Shown here piece by piece: positions 44,594 through 54,570 of a stretch of DNA of 58,593 bases (position 1 is the stretch's first letter; the number at the start of each line of letters is the position of its first letter). The stretch comes from Steroidobacteraceae bacterium (lineage in GTDB: Bacteria > Pseudomonadota > Gammaproteobacteria > Steroidobacterales > Steroidobacteraceae). Made by a program: the position numbers and the translations under genes. The notes below the pieces were generated by a model. That model ran no database searches, was not told where the DNA came from, and was given only the letters and a program-made list of their open reading frames with translations. The DNA lies in assembly GCA_027531255.1 (NCBI GenBank), contig JAPZRU010000021.1, positions 1 to 58,593 of the forward strand. Direction: 5' to 3'.

Positions 44594-47089
44594 GTGCCGC
44601 GGGCGCGAAGACGAACCCGGCGACTGCGCAGGGCGGCGACTGAGACGACGGGAGGAGCCCGGAGCGTCTGCATCGCTCGATCGTTCCTCGAGAAACCGGC
44701 GCGACCAAACCGTGAGCGCGCCGATGCGGCCTTCCGGCTGCGTCCGCTGCTCGCGCCGGCCGAGCCGGACTCGCAGGCGGTCCTCGATCTCGCGTTCGCG
44801 GACCAGATTCGCCTGCCGGCGATGTGGAACCTGCGCACCGACGACACCGCGGCCGCCGGGTCCCCGGTGCGCGTGCTGGTGCCCGACTTCTTCGTGCCCG
44901 GACGGCCCGTACAGAACGCCGTGATGCGCACGCAGCAGTTCCCGTGCGCCGTACTGAACGGCCAGATCGCGTGCGCGCAGTACACCGGCAACGCTGGCGG
45001 CAACCACGGTCACGCGGTAGTCAGCGCGGTGGCAGCCGAGTTCGACGCGGCGCGGCCGACCGGGGCGTTCCCGACCGCGGCGACGGATCCGCAGCGCCGC
45101 ATCGACGTACTCGCGCTACCCGTGGATGGCTACGCGGACACCGATGCGATCGTGCTGATCGGCGACCAGCTCGCCACCTATCCGGCCGAGGTCGTGCAGA
45201 CCAGCCTCGGCTTCGCCGGCGGGAGCGACGTCGAAGCGCGCGTGCTGGCCGCGCTCGCGTGGCGATCGATCGTGCTGAGACGGGGGCAGACGTTCGTGCA
45301 CGTCGCGGCGGCGGGCAACGACGCGCTGAAGGCAGCCCTGCCCGCGTATCGACGCGACGCACGCCTTGCGTCGGCCTGGAACCTCGCGGCCAGCGGTGGC
45401 GACGTCGACGCGCTGCTCGCGGGCGCCGGGCCCGTCGCGCCGGACGTGCGCGCGCGGCTCGGGGCCGTGTTCGCGGCGCTGGTCGGCGGTCCCGTCGCCG
45501 GCGTCGGCGACGCGCTCACGAATACGGTGGTCGTCGGCAGCGTCGAGCCCGACGGTCGGCGGGCCGGGTTCTCGCAGACGCCCGCGGACGTGACCGCACG
45601 CGGCACGGGCCTGACCCTGGCCTGCGTGAGGCCGAACGCCGCGCAGCCCTGCAACGGCGTGCTGTGGTCACCGGCGGACGGCACGTCGTTCTCGGCGCCC
45701 CAGGTCGCGGGCGTCGCGGCGTTCCTGCGGCTGCAGAAGCCGGCGCTGAGCGCTGCGGCGCTCGCCGCCCTGCTGAAGTCGAGCGTGAGTGGCGAGGAGC
45801 GGGCGCTGGATGCGTATCGCGCGGTGCTGCTGCTCGACGCCGGAGACGTCGCAGGACCGGTGCGCCGTCGTCTGGCGGACGTCGCCGGCGGGACGGAGCC
45901 GGTGGGCGACGTGCAGCCGGACGGCTTGTTCGACCAGCAGGACCTCGCGGAGTACCTCACGCGCTTCGCGGAGTTCGTCGCGCTTCGCGAGACCGATCCG
46001 GCGCCGGACCGCTCGCGCTGGGACCTGAACGGCGACGGCTACACCGGCCGGGAAGGCGGCGGCGCCTTCGACGCGAACGCGGACGGCGCGATCGGCGTCG
46101 CGATGATGTCGATCGAGGGCAAGCAGGAGCCGTTCGTCGAGTCCGGCCTGCGCGATCTCGACGTGCTCTGTGCGCTCGCGTACTCGCCGCTCTACGAGGG
46201 CGACCCGAGCGAGCGCCAGAGCCTCCTGGGCGGCAAGTGCCTCTCGCGGACGCTCGCGTACACGGTCGCGTCGACCGGCCCGAGCGCCGCGCTGGTGCGG
46301 CTCCTCGACGTGCGCACGGGCGGCACCGCGGTCCTGTATCAGCGGTCCGACCTCGAGAGCGGCAGCCGGGCCGGTCCGCCGACGTGGTCGCCGGACGGCT
46401 CGGGCGTCGTGTTCGACGCCCCGAACGTCGGCACACCCGGGCTCTCGCTGTTCCGCTCGCGCCTCGGCGGTGCGACCCAGCAGATCACGACGAGTTTCGC
46501 GGATCTCTGCCCCGCGCATCGAACCCGCACGAACACGGACGGCGACTTCCTGTACTTCTTCCGCAACGAACTCACCACCGGCATCGGCATCTACACGCTG
46601 CGCGACACGGGGTCGAGCCCGCTGCCGCTGCGCCTCGGCGGCATACCCGACGTCCCCGTGTGCACGGGCTTCGTCACCGAGCAGAGCGTCTCCGTGGGCG
46701 GCTGGTGGGCGTACACCGTGCGCGGGCCGGGCGTCTCTGCGCAGGTCCGCATCCGGAATCTCGGCACGGTGCGCTCGATCACCGACGCCCTCCCGGGCGT
46801 CGGCGGGCTCGGCTACTGGTCGCCCGACGGGCAGACGGTGGCGTTCATCATCAGCCAGACGCTGTACGTCGCCCGGCCGTTCGACGGCGTGCCCGCACGC
46901 GTGATCGCGACCGACGCATTCCCGTTCCGGGTCTCCTGGTCGCCGGACGGCCAGTGGATCGCGTATCAGCGGATCTGGGAGCAGGGTCGGGTGGAGATCT
47001 ACGTGCTGGATCTCGAGACGGGCCAGTCGAAGCAGGTGACGAATCACGGCGCCGGCGTGCCGGTGATCGGGATCGCGTGGCGGCCGTGA
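44594..47089 (+). CDS. Subtilisin-like (S8) protease with calcium-loop and beta-propeller regions
   Basis: 831 codons; the true start is uncertain. Catalytic triad candidates are Asp98 (VLVPDFF), His138 (NHGHAV; usual HGTH) and Ser365 (GTSFSAPQVAGVAAFLRL), with oxyanion Asn242 (AAAGND). Residues about 440-500 carry two Asp/Asn-rich loops (DLNGDGYTG, DANADGAIG) like dockerin or EF-hand calcium sites. Residues about 560-831 hold TolB/PD40-like repeats (TWSPDGSGVVF, YWSPDGQTVAF, SWSPDGQWIAY). The first 65 residues are Arg-rich without a signal peptide, so the export signal and pro-region may be lost. It is probably a degraded or truncated extracellular protease. Confidence 0.75.
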   Translation: MPRARRRTRRLRRAATETTGGARSVCIARSFLEKPARPNRERADAAFRLRPLLAPAEPDSQAVLDLAFADQIRLPAMWNLRTDDTAAAGSPVRVLVPDFFVPGRPVQNAVMRTQQFPCAVLNGQIACAQYTGNAGGNHGHAVVSAVAAEFDAARPTGAFPTAATDPQRRIDVLALPVDGYADTDAIVLIGDQLATYPAEVVQTSLGFAGGSDVEARVLAALAWRSIVLRRGQTFVHVAAAGNDALKAALPAYRRDARLASAWNLAASGGDVDALLAGAGPVAPDVRARLGAVFAALVGGPVAGVGDALTNTVVVGSVEPDGRRAGFSQTPADVTARGTGLTLACVRPNAAQPCNGVLWSPADGTSFSAPQVAGVAAFLRLQKPALSAAALAALLKSSVSGEERALDAYRAVLLLDAGDVAGPVRRRLADVAGGTEPVGDVQPDGLFDQQDLAEYLTRFAEFVALRETDPAPDRSRWDLNGDGYTGREGGGAFDANADGAIGVAMMSIEGKQEPFVESGLRDLDVLCALAYSPLYEGDPSERQSLLGGKCLSRTLAYTVASTGPSAALVRLLDVRTGGTAVLYQRSDLESGSRAGPPTWSPDGSGVVFDAPNVGTPGLSLFRSRLGGATQQITTSFADLCPAHRTRTNTDGDFLYFFRNELTTGIGIYTLRDTGSSPLPLRLGGIPDVPVCTGFVTEQSVSVGGWWAYTVRGPGVSAQVRIRNLGTVRSITDALPGVGGLGYWSPDGQTVAFIISQTLYVARPFDGVPARVIATDAFPFRVSWSPDGQWIAYQRIWEQGRVEIYVLDLETGQSKQVTNHGAGVPVIGIAWRP

Positions 47090-47222
47090 GGCGACGCGGT
47101 CGACCGCTTTCGTTAGGAACTCGTGTAGCGCCACCCGATCAAGCGCGGCGCGCAAACCGCGGGCCGCCTCCGTGCGACGGTCACCGCAGGGCTGACAGCT
47201 GCGCCACCGAGGATGAGCGGCC
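47090..47222. other. Gap between convergent subtilase and HisN-like genes
   Basis: 133 bp separate two convergent genes. No clear hairpin with a T-run and no open frame of note. Confidence 0.4.
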
Positions 47223-48026
47223 TCACGCGGACTCGGTGAGAATCGCGAGGGCTGCGGCATGGATTTCCGCATTGGCGGCCGCGAGGACCCGGCCGCCGCC
47301 GTGGGCGGGGCCTCCTGTCCAGTCGGTGACGATCCCGCCCGCCGCCTCGATGAGCGCGATGGGGGCATGCACGTCGTAGGGTTGGAGCCCAGCTTCCACC
47401 ACGAGGTCGACCTGACCCGCCGCGATAAGGGCGTAGGCGTAGCAGTCCATCCCGTAGCGAGTGAGCCGCACCCGGTTGGCGAGCCGACGGAAGGCGCACC
47501 TCTCGGCGTCGGTGCCGACTTCGGGAAAGGTGGTGAAGAGGAAGGCGTCGGCGAGCGGCCGCGGCGCGCGTGATCTCAACGCTGCGCGGCCGCGGGGCCC
47601 GATGCATTCGGCGACACCGAAGCCACCCACGAACCGCTCGCCGATGTAGGGCTGATCGATGAGCCCGAAGAGCGGCCCGCGGGCATCCGAAACCGCGATC
47701 AGGACTCCCCAGGTCGGCGTCCCGCTCAGATAGCCGCGGGTCCCGTCGATCGGATCGACGACCCAGGTGAGGCCGCTCGTCCCTGCAGTTGAGGCATGTT
47801 CCTCGCCCAGGATGGCGTCCTCGGGACGACGGCTTCCAATGACCTTGCGGATGGCCGCCTCGGCGGCGCGGTCGGCGACGGTGACGGGGTCGAAATCGAC
47901 GCGCTTGCTTTCGGCAGCGAGGTCCGACGTGCGGAAATGCTGCAGCGTCTCGACGCGCGCCGCATCCGCCGCCGCCTCGGCGACCGCGCGGAGCTCGATC
48001 TTCAGGTCATCGGACAAGCAGGACAT
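47223..48026 (-). CDS. Inositol monophosphatase family phosphatase, HisN-like
   Basis: 267 residues from ATG 48026 (GTG 48044 possible). Metal-binding motifs: GEEHAS (Glu), WVVDPIDGTRGYLSG (Asp-Pro-Ile-Asp-Gly-Thr) and a late Asp in LQPYDVHAPIALIEAAGG. The GTRGYLSGTPTWGVLIA pattern is closest to histidinol-phosphatases of the HisN type, which complete histidine synthesis; inositol-1-phosphatase activity cannot be excluded. It stands alone, next to the IS3 remnant. Confidence 0.85.
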   Translation of the reverse strand: MSCLSDDLKIELRAVAEAAADAARVETLQHFRTSDLAAESKRVDFDPVTVADRAAEAAIRKVIGSRRPEDAILGEEHASTAGTSGLTWVVDPIDGTRGYLSGTPTWGVLIAVSDARGPLFGLIDQPYIGERFVGGFGVAECIGPRGRAALRSRAPRPLADAFLFTTFPEVGTDAERCAFRRLANRVRLTRYGMDCYAYALIAAGQVDLVVEAGLQPYDVHAPIALIEAAGGIVTDWTGGPAHGGGRVLAAANAEIHAAALAILTESA

Positions 48027-48096
48027 GCGACTGGCAGCACGCACAGGAACCGGGGCAGGAACCCGGACCGATAGACGAGATAGCCCAAGGGCACGC

Positions 48097-48528
48097 GATG
48101 TGCCCCCGCTCTCAGTAGCGGTCGGTGTTGGAGACTTCCGGCATTGTAACGGCCACTCTGGCCAACTGCGTCGCGTACTGGATCGGCGTCAGACCAACGA
48201 GCGCTCTCTTCGGCCTCTCATTGTTGAACTCCGAACACCAAGCTGCTGTCCGAGGAGACGATCCGTGGCTTGCCGCGCGTTCTCGACCTCGAGCGACTTC
48301 AGTCGCTTGACGTCCGATACGTCCATGCCGCTGAACTTGCTGCGCCACGGGTAGAAGCTCGCCTCCGAGAACCCGTGTTTGCTGCACAGCTCCTTCACCG
48401 GCACGCCCTTATCCGCTTCCCGCAGGAAGCCGCCGATCTGCTCCTCGCTGAACCGCTACTTCACGTCCAACTCCCCGGGCCCGGGCGAGACTCTAGACTG
48501 ACCTGCTACTCGAGAGCGGGGGGACGTC
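48097..48528 (-). mobile_element. Internally deleted IS3-family element with both terminal repeats
   Basis: The outer ends are near-perfect inverted copies: plus 48097 reads GATGTGCCCCCGCTCTCAGT and the minus strand from 48528 reads GACGTCCCCCCGCTCTCGAG, both continuing AGTAGC. Between them on the minus strand are the start of an IS3 orfA (GTG 48464; RFSEEQIGGFLREA, ELCSKHGFSEASFYPWRSKF, SLEVENA) and the end of orfB (EFNNERPKRALVGLTPIQYA to TDRY, stop at 48112). OrfA has TAG at its third codon and about 800 bp of the usual 1.2 kb is missing. No target duplication is obvious. It is a MITE-like dead derivative. Confidence 0.85.
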
Positions 48529-48649
48529 GCTGCATGGGATTCCCTCCCGGTCCCTTGACGTGAGCGCAATCGTCGAGCGCGGCCCGCCGCGGCGTCCGAG
48601 ATCGCTTCGCTGGGATGAGATGCCCGTCGACGACGGGCGCGGGTCGCGA

Positions 48650-50566
48650 CTAGATCGACCACTCCGCATCGGCCGGCGCACCGAGACGCCCGCGCGCGGC
48701 GAGGAAGTCGAGCACCGTCTTCACGACGCGCTCCAGCTCCAGCGACTCCGCGTCGAGACGCAGGTCGGGCTGCAGCGGCACCTCGTAGGGTGCGCCGACG
48801 CCGGTGAACTCCGGCAGCGTGCCGGCGCGTGCGCGCCGGTAGTGGCCCTTGGGATCGCGACGCTCGCATTCGGCGAGCGAGGCGTCGACGAACACCTCGA
48901 GGTAGTCGTCGCCGAGCAGCTCGCGCACCTGCGTGCGATCCGCGCGACGCGGTGCGATGCACGCCACCAGCACTATCAGGCCCGCGTCCACCAGCGTGCG
49001 CGCGGTCTCCGCGATGCGCCGGATGTTCTCGCGGCGGTCGAGCTCGCCGAAGGCGAGGTCGCGGTTCAGCCCCTGGCGCACGCGGTCGCCGTCGAGCAGG
49101 TAGGTGTGGTGCCCGAGGCCGACCAGCGCCTGCTCGACGCCCGACGCGATCGTCGACTTGCCGGCACCGGACAGCCCCGTGAACCACAGCACGAACGGCT
49201 GCTGCCGCTTCTGCCACGCCCGCCGGGCGCGATCGACGCCGCCGACGGGTGCCACGAGTCGACCGCCACCCGTGCCGCGCACCAGACCGGCCGCGACGGT
49301 GCCGCGGGTGTCGAGGTCGATGACGATGAAGCTGCCCGTGGTCGCGTGCTCGTCGAACGCATCGACCGCCACCGGTTCGGCGAGCTCGATCTCGACGCGG
49401 CCGACGTCGTTGAGGCCGAACGACCCGGCCGGGCCGGTGTCGAAGGTCTCGACGTCGACGCGGTGACGCAGCGCCGTCACGGCGCCTGCGACGTAGCGGT
49501 GCGCGAACTTGAACTCGTAGCGTCCGCCGGCGACCAGCGGCGCATCCTGCATCCAGACGAGGTCCGCGTCGACGCGTCGCGTGGCGACCGCGGGCCGCGC
49601 CGGGTCGACCAGCACCTGCCCGCGACCGACGTCCACCGCGTCGGCCAGCGTCAGCACCACCGCTTCACCGGCGCCGGCCTGCTGGACTTCGCCGTCGGCA
49701 GTCAGCACGGCCTGCACGCGGCTGCGCACGCCGGCCGGCAGTGCGAGCAGCTCGTCGCCGACCGCGAGGCGCCCGGCCGCGACCGTACCGGCATAGCCAC
49801 GCAGCGTCGAGTCGCGACGGTGCACGTACTGGATCGGCAGACGCAGCTCGTCCGGTTCGCGGCGCCCGGCCGGTGCGCGCTCGAGCGCTTCGAGCAGCGT
49901 GGGGCCCGCAAACCACGGCATCGCGGCGGAGCGGTGCACGACGTGGTCCCCGCCGCGCGCGGACAGTGGAATGCACTCGATGGCCTCGAAGCCGAGGCTC
50001 GCGAACGCGCTCGCCACGGTGCGCTCCAGCGCGCTGAACGCGGTCTCGTCGAAGCCGACGAGGTCCATCTTGTTGACGGCGACCACGAGGTGCCGGATGC
50101 CGAGCAGGCGCACGACGTAGGCGTGCCGCCGGCTCTGGCGCTGCAGGCCCTGCGAGGCATCGATCAGCAACACCGCGAGGTCCGCGCCCGACGCGCCGGT
50201 CGCCATGTTGCGCGTGTACTGTTCGTGGCCCGGCGTGTCCGCCAGCACGAACTTGCGGCGGCCGGTGTCGAAGTACCGGTGAGCGACGTCGATCGTGATG
50301 CCCTGCTCGCGCTCCGCCTGCAGGCCGTCGACCAGCAGCGCGAGATCGAGCTCGCCGCCGTTGGTACCCCACCGCGCGCTGTCCGCGCGGGCCGCGGCGA
50401 CGACGTCTTCGGGCACGTTGCCGGTGTCGTACAGCAACCGTCCGATCAGCGTGCTCTTGCCGTCGTCCACGCTGCCGCACGTGATCAGGCGCAGCAGCTC
50501 CTTCGAACGCTGGCCGGCGAGGTACTGCGCGAACGCGGCGGAGGAGGCGGAAGCGGAGGCGGCCAT
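48650..50566 (-). CDS. cysN: Bifunctional sulfate adenylyltransferase large subunit / adenylylsulfate kinase (CysNC)
   Basis: 638 residues. N-terminal GTPase: GSVDDGKST at 31-39, DTPGHEQYTRNM, NKMD; then EF-Tu-like barrels to about 440. C-terminal APS kinase (CysC): P-loop GLSGAGKST at about 457-465, DGDRVRQGLNRDL, and ASLAECERRDPKGHY. CysN couples GTP hydrolysis to APS formation by CysD, and the CysC part phosphorylates APS to PAPS. ATG 50566 overlaps the cysD stop (TGATG). Confidence 0.96.
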   Translation of the reverse strand: MAASASASSAAFAQYLAGQRSKELLRLITCGSVDDGKSTLIGRLLYDTGNVPEDVVAAARADSARWGTNGGELDLALLVDGLQAEREQGITIDVAHRYFDTGRRKFVLADTPGHEQYTRNMATGASGADLAVLLIDASQGLQRQSRRHAYVVRLLGIRHLVVAVNKMDLVGFDETAFSALERTVASAFASLGFEAIECIPLSARGGDHVVHRSAAMPWFAGPTLLEALERAPAGRREPDELRLPIQYVHRRDSTLRGYAGTVAAGRLAVGDELLALPAGVRSRVQAVLTADGEVQQAGAGEAVVLTLADAVDVGRGQVLVDPARPAVATRRVDADLVWMQDAPLVAGGRYEFKFAHRYVAGAVTALRHRVDVETFDTGPAGSFGLNDVGRVEIELAEPVAVDAFDEHATTGSFIVIDLDTRGTVAAGLVRGTGGGRLVAPVGGVDRARRAWQKRQQPFVLWFTGLSGAGKSTIASGVEQALVGLGHHTYLLDGDRVRQGLNRDLAFGELDRRENIRRIAETARTLVDAGLIVLVACIAPRRADRTQVRELLGDDYLEVFVDASLAECERRDPKGHYRRARAGTLPEFTGVGAPYEVPLQPDLRLDAESLELERVVKTVLDFLAARGRLGAPADAEWSI

Positions 50567-51531
50567 CAGAAGTACCCGGCCGCCTTCTTGCGCTCCATCG
50601 AAGCGGCCTGGTCGGCATCCACCAGCCGTCCCGCACGCTCCGACGTGCGGCTGCGCAGCGTCTCCTCGACGATCTCCGGGACGGTGGTCGCAGTGGAGCG
50701 CGACGCGGCCGTCAGCGGGTAGCAGCCGAGCGTGCGGAAGCGCACGCGCTCGAGCCGCGCCATCTCGCCGGGGCGCAGCGGCAGGCGCTCGTCGTCGACG
50801 ACGATCAGCGCGCCGTCGCGCTCGACCACCGGGCGCTCGCGCGCGAAGTACAGCGGCACGAGCGGAATGGACTCGAAGTGCACGTACGCCCAGACGTCCG
50901 CCTCGGTCCAGTTCGACAGGGGGAACGCGCGCACGCGCTGTCCGCGCCGGATGCGACCGTTATAGTGGCGCCAGAGCTCCGGGCGCTGCTGGCGCGGGTC
51001 CCAGCGGTGCTGCTCGTCACGGAACGAGAGCACGCGCTCCTTCGCGCGCGACTTCTCCTCGTCGCGCCGGCCGCCGCCGAACGCGGCGTCGAAGTTGCCG
51101 GCGTCGAGCGCCTGCTTCAGCGCTTCCGTCAGCATCACATCGGCGTAGCGGGGGCCGTCCCATGGCTTCAAACCCGCCGCGAGGCCCTCGGGATTCGTGT
51201 GCACGCGCAGGTCGAGGTGGTGCGCCGCGACCGTGCGGTCGCGGAAGTCCAGCATGTCGCGGAAGTCCCAGCCGGTCGCGATGTGCAGCAGCGGAAACGG
51301 CAGCCGGCCCGGCGCGAAGGCTTTCCGCGCGAGGTGCAGCAGCACTGAAGAGTCCTTGCCGATCGAGTACAGCAGCACGGGCCGCTCGAACTCCGCGACG
51401 ACCTCGCGGAATACGTAGATCGCCTCAGCCTCCAGCGCTCGCAGGCTCGCGGGCATAGCCCGGCGGTGCGGCTCTGCCGCGCGGAGGCAGCGGCTTTCGG
51501 ATACGTCGGCCAGGGAAGCGGTGGCGCTCAT
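50566..51531 (-). CDS. cysD: Sulfate adenylyltransferase subunit 2
   Basis: ATP sulfurylase catalytic subunit making APS from sulfate and ATP. PP-loop [20 protein letters not shown], then [47 protein letters not shown] and [10 protein letters not shown] at the end, all as in E. coli CysD. ATG 51531 has a good ribosome site (GAGAGGG) and gives 321 residues with a 25-residue extension; ATG 51456 would give 296, closer to the usual 302, but lacks a clear site. First gene of the leftward cysD-cysNC pair. Confidence 0.95.
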   Translation of the reverse strand: MSATASLADVSESRCLRAAEPHRRAMPASLRALEAEAIYVFREVVAEFERPVLLYSIGKDSSVLLHLARKAFAPGRLPFPLLHIATGWDFRDMLDFRDRTVAAHHLDLRVHTNPEGLAAGLKPWDGPRYADVMLTEALKQALDAGNFDAAFGGGRRDEEKSRAKERVLSFRDEQHRWDPRQQRPELWRHYNGRIRRGQRVRAFPLSNWTEADVWAYVHFESIPLVPLYFARERPVVERDGALIVVDDERLPLRPGEMARLERVRFRTLGCYPLTAASRSTATTVPEIVEETLRSRTSERAGRLVDADQAASMERKKAAGYF

Positions 51532-51727
51532 CGACCCTCTCGCGAATGGCAGGCGCGCGGATCGCTCCGCGTCGGCTCGGGCTGCAGTGTTCGTTGCCGA
51601 ACCGCCCGCGGTCCAAGACAACTAGCGAATTGGCACATTCCCAGGAGTTCGTTCCGCCGTGACGCAATCGTTCCTACGCTCTCCCTCCGTTCGGTTGCGT
51701 CCCGGGTCGACGTCCGGAGGAGTCTCG
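51532..51727. promoter_or_regulatory. Divergent control region of the sulfate assimilation cluster
   Basis: 196 bp between cysD (minus) and the sulfate-binding protein gene (plus) should contain both promoters and, by analogy, sites for a CysB/Cbl-like regulator. The stretch 51622-51660 is less GC-rich (AAGACAACTAGCGAATTGG), but no confident promoter or symmetrical operator could be picked. Confidence 0.45.
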
Positions 51728-52762
51728 ATGCGCTCGTTCATGCCGCGGCGCCGGGCGGCTCTGACCGCCCTGGCCGCGCTGCTCGTCGGTTCGGTCGGTT
51801 CGGGAGCCGCGGCGGTCGCCGCCGGGCAGACCGTCACGCTGCTGAACGTCTCCTACGACCCGACTCGCGAACTCTACGAGGACTTCAACCGGGCATTCGC
51901 GGCGCATTGGAAGTCGCACACCGGCGATACCGTGGTCATCAACCAGAGTCATGGCGGCTCGGGCCGTCAGGCGCGCGCGGTGATCGACGGGCTGGCGGCG
52001 GACGTCGTCACCCTCGCCCTGGCCTTCGACGTCGACGCGCTGCGCAAGCAGCGGCGGTTGATCCCGGACGGCTGGCAGCAACGGCTGCCGCACGCGAGCG
52101 CACCGTACACCTCGACGATCGTGTTCCTGGTCCGCAAGGGCAACCCGAAGCAGATCCGCGACTGGGGCGACCTGACGCGGCGCGGCGTCGCCGTCATCAC
52201 GCCGAACCCGAAAACCTCGGGCGGCGCGCGCTGGAACTACCTCGCTGCATGGGCCTGGGCGAAGAACCGGCCCGGCGGCACCGACGCCACGGCCGAGGCC
52301 TTCGTGCGCGCGCTGTACGCGAACGTGCCGGTCCTGGACTCCGGTGCGCGCGGCGCGACGACCACGTTCGTCGAGCGCGGCATGGGCGACGTGCTGCTGG
52401 CGTGGGAGAACGAGGCGCTGCTCGCGATGCGCGAGCTCGGCCGCGACCGCTTCGAGATCGTCTACCCTTCCCTGAGCATCCTCGCGGAGCCGCCGGTCGC
52501 CGTAGTCGACCGCGTCGTCGATCGCAAGGGCACGCGCGCGGTCGCGGAGGCCTACCTGCGCCATCTCTACAGCCGCGACGGCCAGGCGATCGCCGCGAAG
52601 CACTACTACCGTCCGCGCGATCCGGAGGTCGCGGCGAAGTACGCCCGGCAGTTCCCGGCACTCGAGCTCGTGACGATCGAGGCCTTCGGCGGCTGGGATC
52701 GCGCGCAGGCCACGCATTTCGCCGACGGCGGCTCGTTCGACCGCATCTACGCGCGTCGCTGA
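51728..52762 (+). CDS. sbp: Sulfate ABC transporter substrate-binding protein
   Basis: 344-residue periplasmic protein. Signal peptide 1-32 with twin Arg (RRRAAL) before the hydrophobic core. [50 protein letters not shown] and [18 protein letters not shown] are the Sbp/CysP sulfate-pocket signatures. ATG 51728 follows GGAGGAG. It delivers sulfate or thiosulfate to CysTWA encoded immediately downstream. Confidence 0.94.
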   Translation: MRSFMPRRRAALTALAALLVGSVGSGAAAVAAGQTVTLLNVSYDPTRELYEDFNRAFAAHWKSHTGDTVVINQSHGGSGRQARAVIDGLAADVVTLALAFDVDALRKQRRLIPDGWQQRLPHASAPYTSTIVFLVRKGNPKQIRDWGDLTRRGVAVITPNPKTSGGARWNYLAAWAWAKNRPGGTDATAEAFVRALYANVPVLDSGARGATTTFVERGMGDVLLAWENEALLAMRELGRDRFEIVYPSLSILAEPPVAVVDRVVDRKGTRAVAEAYLRHLYSRDGQAIAAKHYYRPRDPEVAAKYARQFPALELVTIEAFGGWDRAQATHFADGGSFDRIYARR

Positions 52763-52768
52763 GCGCCG

Positions 52769-53635
52769 ATGGCCGCCCTCGCCACCTCGCAGGTACTCGA
52801 CGCGCCGCTGCCGCGCCGACGCGTGATCCCCGGGTTCGGGCTCACGCTCGGCTACACGCTGGTCTACCTCTCGCTGATCGTGCTGATCCCGCTCGCCGCG
52901 ACCTTCCTGAAGTCGGCCGAGCTCGGCTGGGACCGCTTCCTCGAGGTCGTCACGAGCCCGCGCGTCGTCGCTTCGCTGCAGTTGTCGTTCGGGGCTTCGT
53001 TCGTCGCCGCGCTCGTCAATGCCGCGGCCGGCCTGCTCGTCGCCTGGGTGCTGGTGCGTCACGACTTCCCGGGCCGGCGGATCGTCGATGCGATCGTCGA
53101 CCTGCCGTTCGCGCTGCCGACGGCGGTCGCCGGAATCGCGCTGACCGCGCTCTATGCGCCGAACGGGTGGATCGGCGCGTGGCTCGCGCCGCTCGGCGTG
53201 CAGGTCGCCTACACGCCGCTCGGCGTCGTCGTCGCGCTCGTCTTCATCGGGCTGCCGTTCGTCGTGCGCACCGTGCAGCCGGTCCTCGAGAACCTCGACC
53301 GCGAGGTCGAGCAGGCTGCGGCGACCCTGGGTGCCCAGCCGGCGCAGATCTTCCTGCGCGTCGTCCTGCCGGTGGTCTGGCCCGCACTGCTGACGGGCTT
53401 CGCGCTCGCGTTCGCGCGCGCGGTCGGCGAGTACGGCTCGGTGATCTTCATCGCCGGCAACATGCCGCTGGTGTCGGAGATCGCGCCGCTGCTGATCGTC
53501 ACCAAGCTGGAGCAGTACGAGTACGCGGAGGCGACCGCGATCGCCGTCGTCATGCTCGTCATCTCGTTCGCGCTGATGCTCGCGATCAACGCGCTGCAGG
53601 GCTGGGCGCAGCGGCGCGCCGGGGGCGTGCGGTGA
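52769..53635 (+). CDS. cysT: Sulfate ABC transporter permease CysT
   Basis: 288-residue inner-membrane permease with six helices; [40 protein letters not shown] and the EAA loop [19 protein letters not shown]. It pairs with CysW. ATG 52769, 6 bp after sbp; its stop overlaps the cysW GTG. Confidence 0.95.
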   Translation: MAALATSQVLDAPLPRRRVIPGFGLTLGYTLVYLSLIVLIPLAATFLKSAELGWDRFLEVVTSPRVVASLQLSFGASFVAALVNAAAGLLVAWVLVRHDFPGRRIVDAIVDLPFALPTAVAGIALTALYAPNGWIGAWLAPLGVQVAYTPLGVVVALVFIGLPFVVRTVQPVLENLDREVEQAAATLGAQPAQIFLRVVLPVVWPALLTGFALAFARAVGEYGSVIFIAGNMPLVSEIAPLLIVTKLEQYEYAEATAIAVVMLVISFALMLAINALQGWAQRRAGGVR

Positions 53636-54558
53636 GCGCCGTCGCCTCCGACGCCGTCGCTCCGCTCGAGCCCGCGGCGCCGGGCGAGAAGGACGCGCCG
53701 CCGCAGGCCGCGCGCGGCGGCCCCGGCCGTCGACGGCGCAGCGCCGCGCCGGTGATGCTGGTCACGCTCGCGCTCGCCTGGCTCGGCGTCGCGCTGGTCC
53801 TGCCGCTGGTCGCGGTGTTCGCGCAGGCCTTCGCCAAGGGTTGGGACGCCTACGCCGCGGCGCTGACGGACCCGATGGCGCTGCACGCGATCCGGCTGAC
53901 ACTGACGGTCGCGGCGATCGCGGTGCCGCTGAACCTCGTGTTCGGCGTGGTCGCCGCCTGGTGCGTGACCAAGTACGACTTCCCGGGCAAGAGCGCGCTG
54001 ATCACGCTGATCGACCTGCCGTTCGCGGTATCGCCCGTGATCTCGGGCCTCGTGTATGTGCTGCTGTTCGGTGCGCAGGGCTGGCTGGGACCGTGGCTGC
54101 TGGATCGCGACGTACAGATCATCTTCGCGGTGCCGGGCATCGTGCTGGCCACGGTGTTCGTCACCTTCCCGTTCGTCGCGCGCGAGCTGATACCGCTGAT
54201 GCAGGCGCAGGGCCGCGACGAGGAGGAAACCGCGCTGTCGCTCGGCGCCAGCGGCTGGCAGACCTTCCGGCGCGTGACGCTGCCGAACATCCGTCTCGGC
54301 CTGCTGTACGGCGTACTGCTCTGCAATGCGCGCGCGATGGGCGAGTTCGGCGCGGTCGCCGTCGTCTCGGGCCACATCCGCGGCCTGACCAACACGATGC
54401 CGCTGCACGTCGAGATCCTCTACAACGAGTACAACGCGACCGCGGCGTTCGCGGTCGCCTCGCTGCTGGCCATGCTCGCGCTCGTCACGCTGGTCGCGCG
54501 CTCGTGGCTGGAAGCGCGTGCACCGGAGCTGCGCGGCGAGCGCGCGGCGCAGTCCTGA
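53632..54558 (+). CDS. cysW: Sulfate ABC transporter permease CysW
   Basis: 308 residues from GTG 53632 (GTGA overlap with cysT). Residues 1-38 form a Pro/Ala/Arg-rich cytoplasmic extension; then six helices with [20 protein letters not shown] and the EAA loop [24 protein letters not shown] (quoted in part). [19 protein letters not shown] is typical of CysW. cysA starts 12 bp downstream. Confidence 0.95.
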   Translation: MSAVASDAVAPLEPAAPGEKDAPPQAARGGPGRRRRSAAPVMLVTLALAWLGVALVLPLVAVFAQAFAKGWDAYAAALTDPMALHAIRLTLTVAAIAVPLNLVFGVVAAWCVTKYDFPGKSALITLIDLPFAVSPVISGLVYVLLFGAQGWLGPWLLDRDVQIIFAVPGIVLATVFVTFPFVARELIPLMQAQGRDEEETALSLGASGWQTFRRVTLPNIRLGLLYGVLLCNARAMGEFGAVAVVSGHIRGLTNTMPLHVEILYNEYNATAAFAVASLLAMLALVTLVARSWLEARAPELRGERAAQS

Positions 54559-54570
54559 AGGAGTCCGCTC

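Noticed and set aside
44824-47379. Long Arg-rich plus-strand frame overlapping the subtilase
   Set aside because: Shadow frame: almost entirely Arg, Ala, Gly and Pro without motifs, while the other frame has the protease motifs.
51532-51727. Specific CysB operator
   Set aside because: No clear dyad or known CysB pattern could be fixed by reading, so only the control region as a whole is reported.
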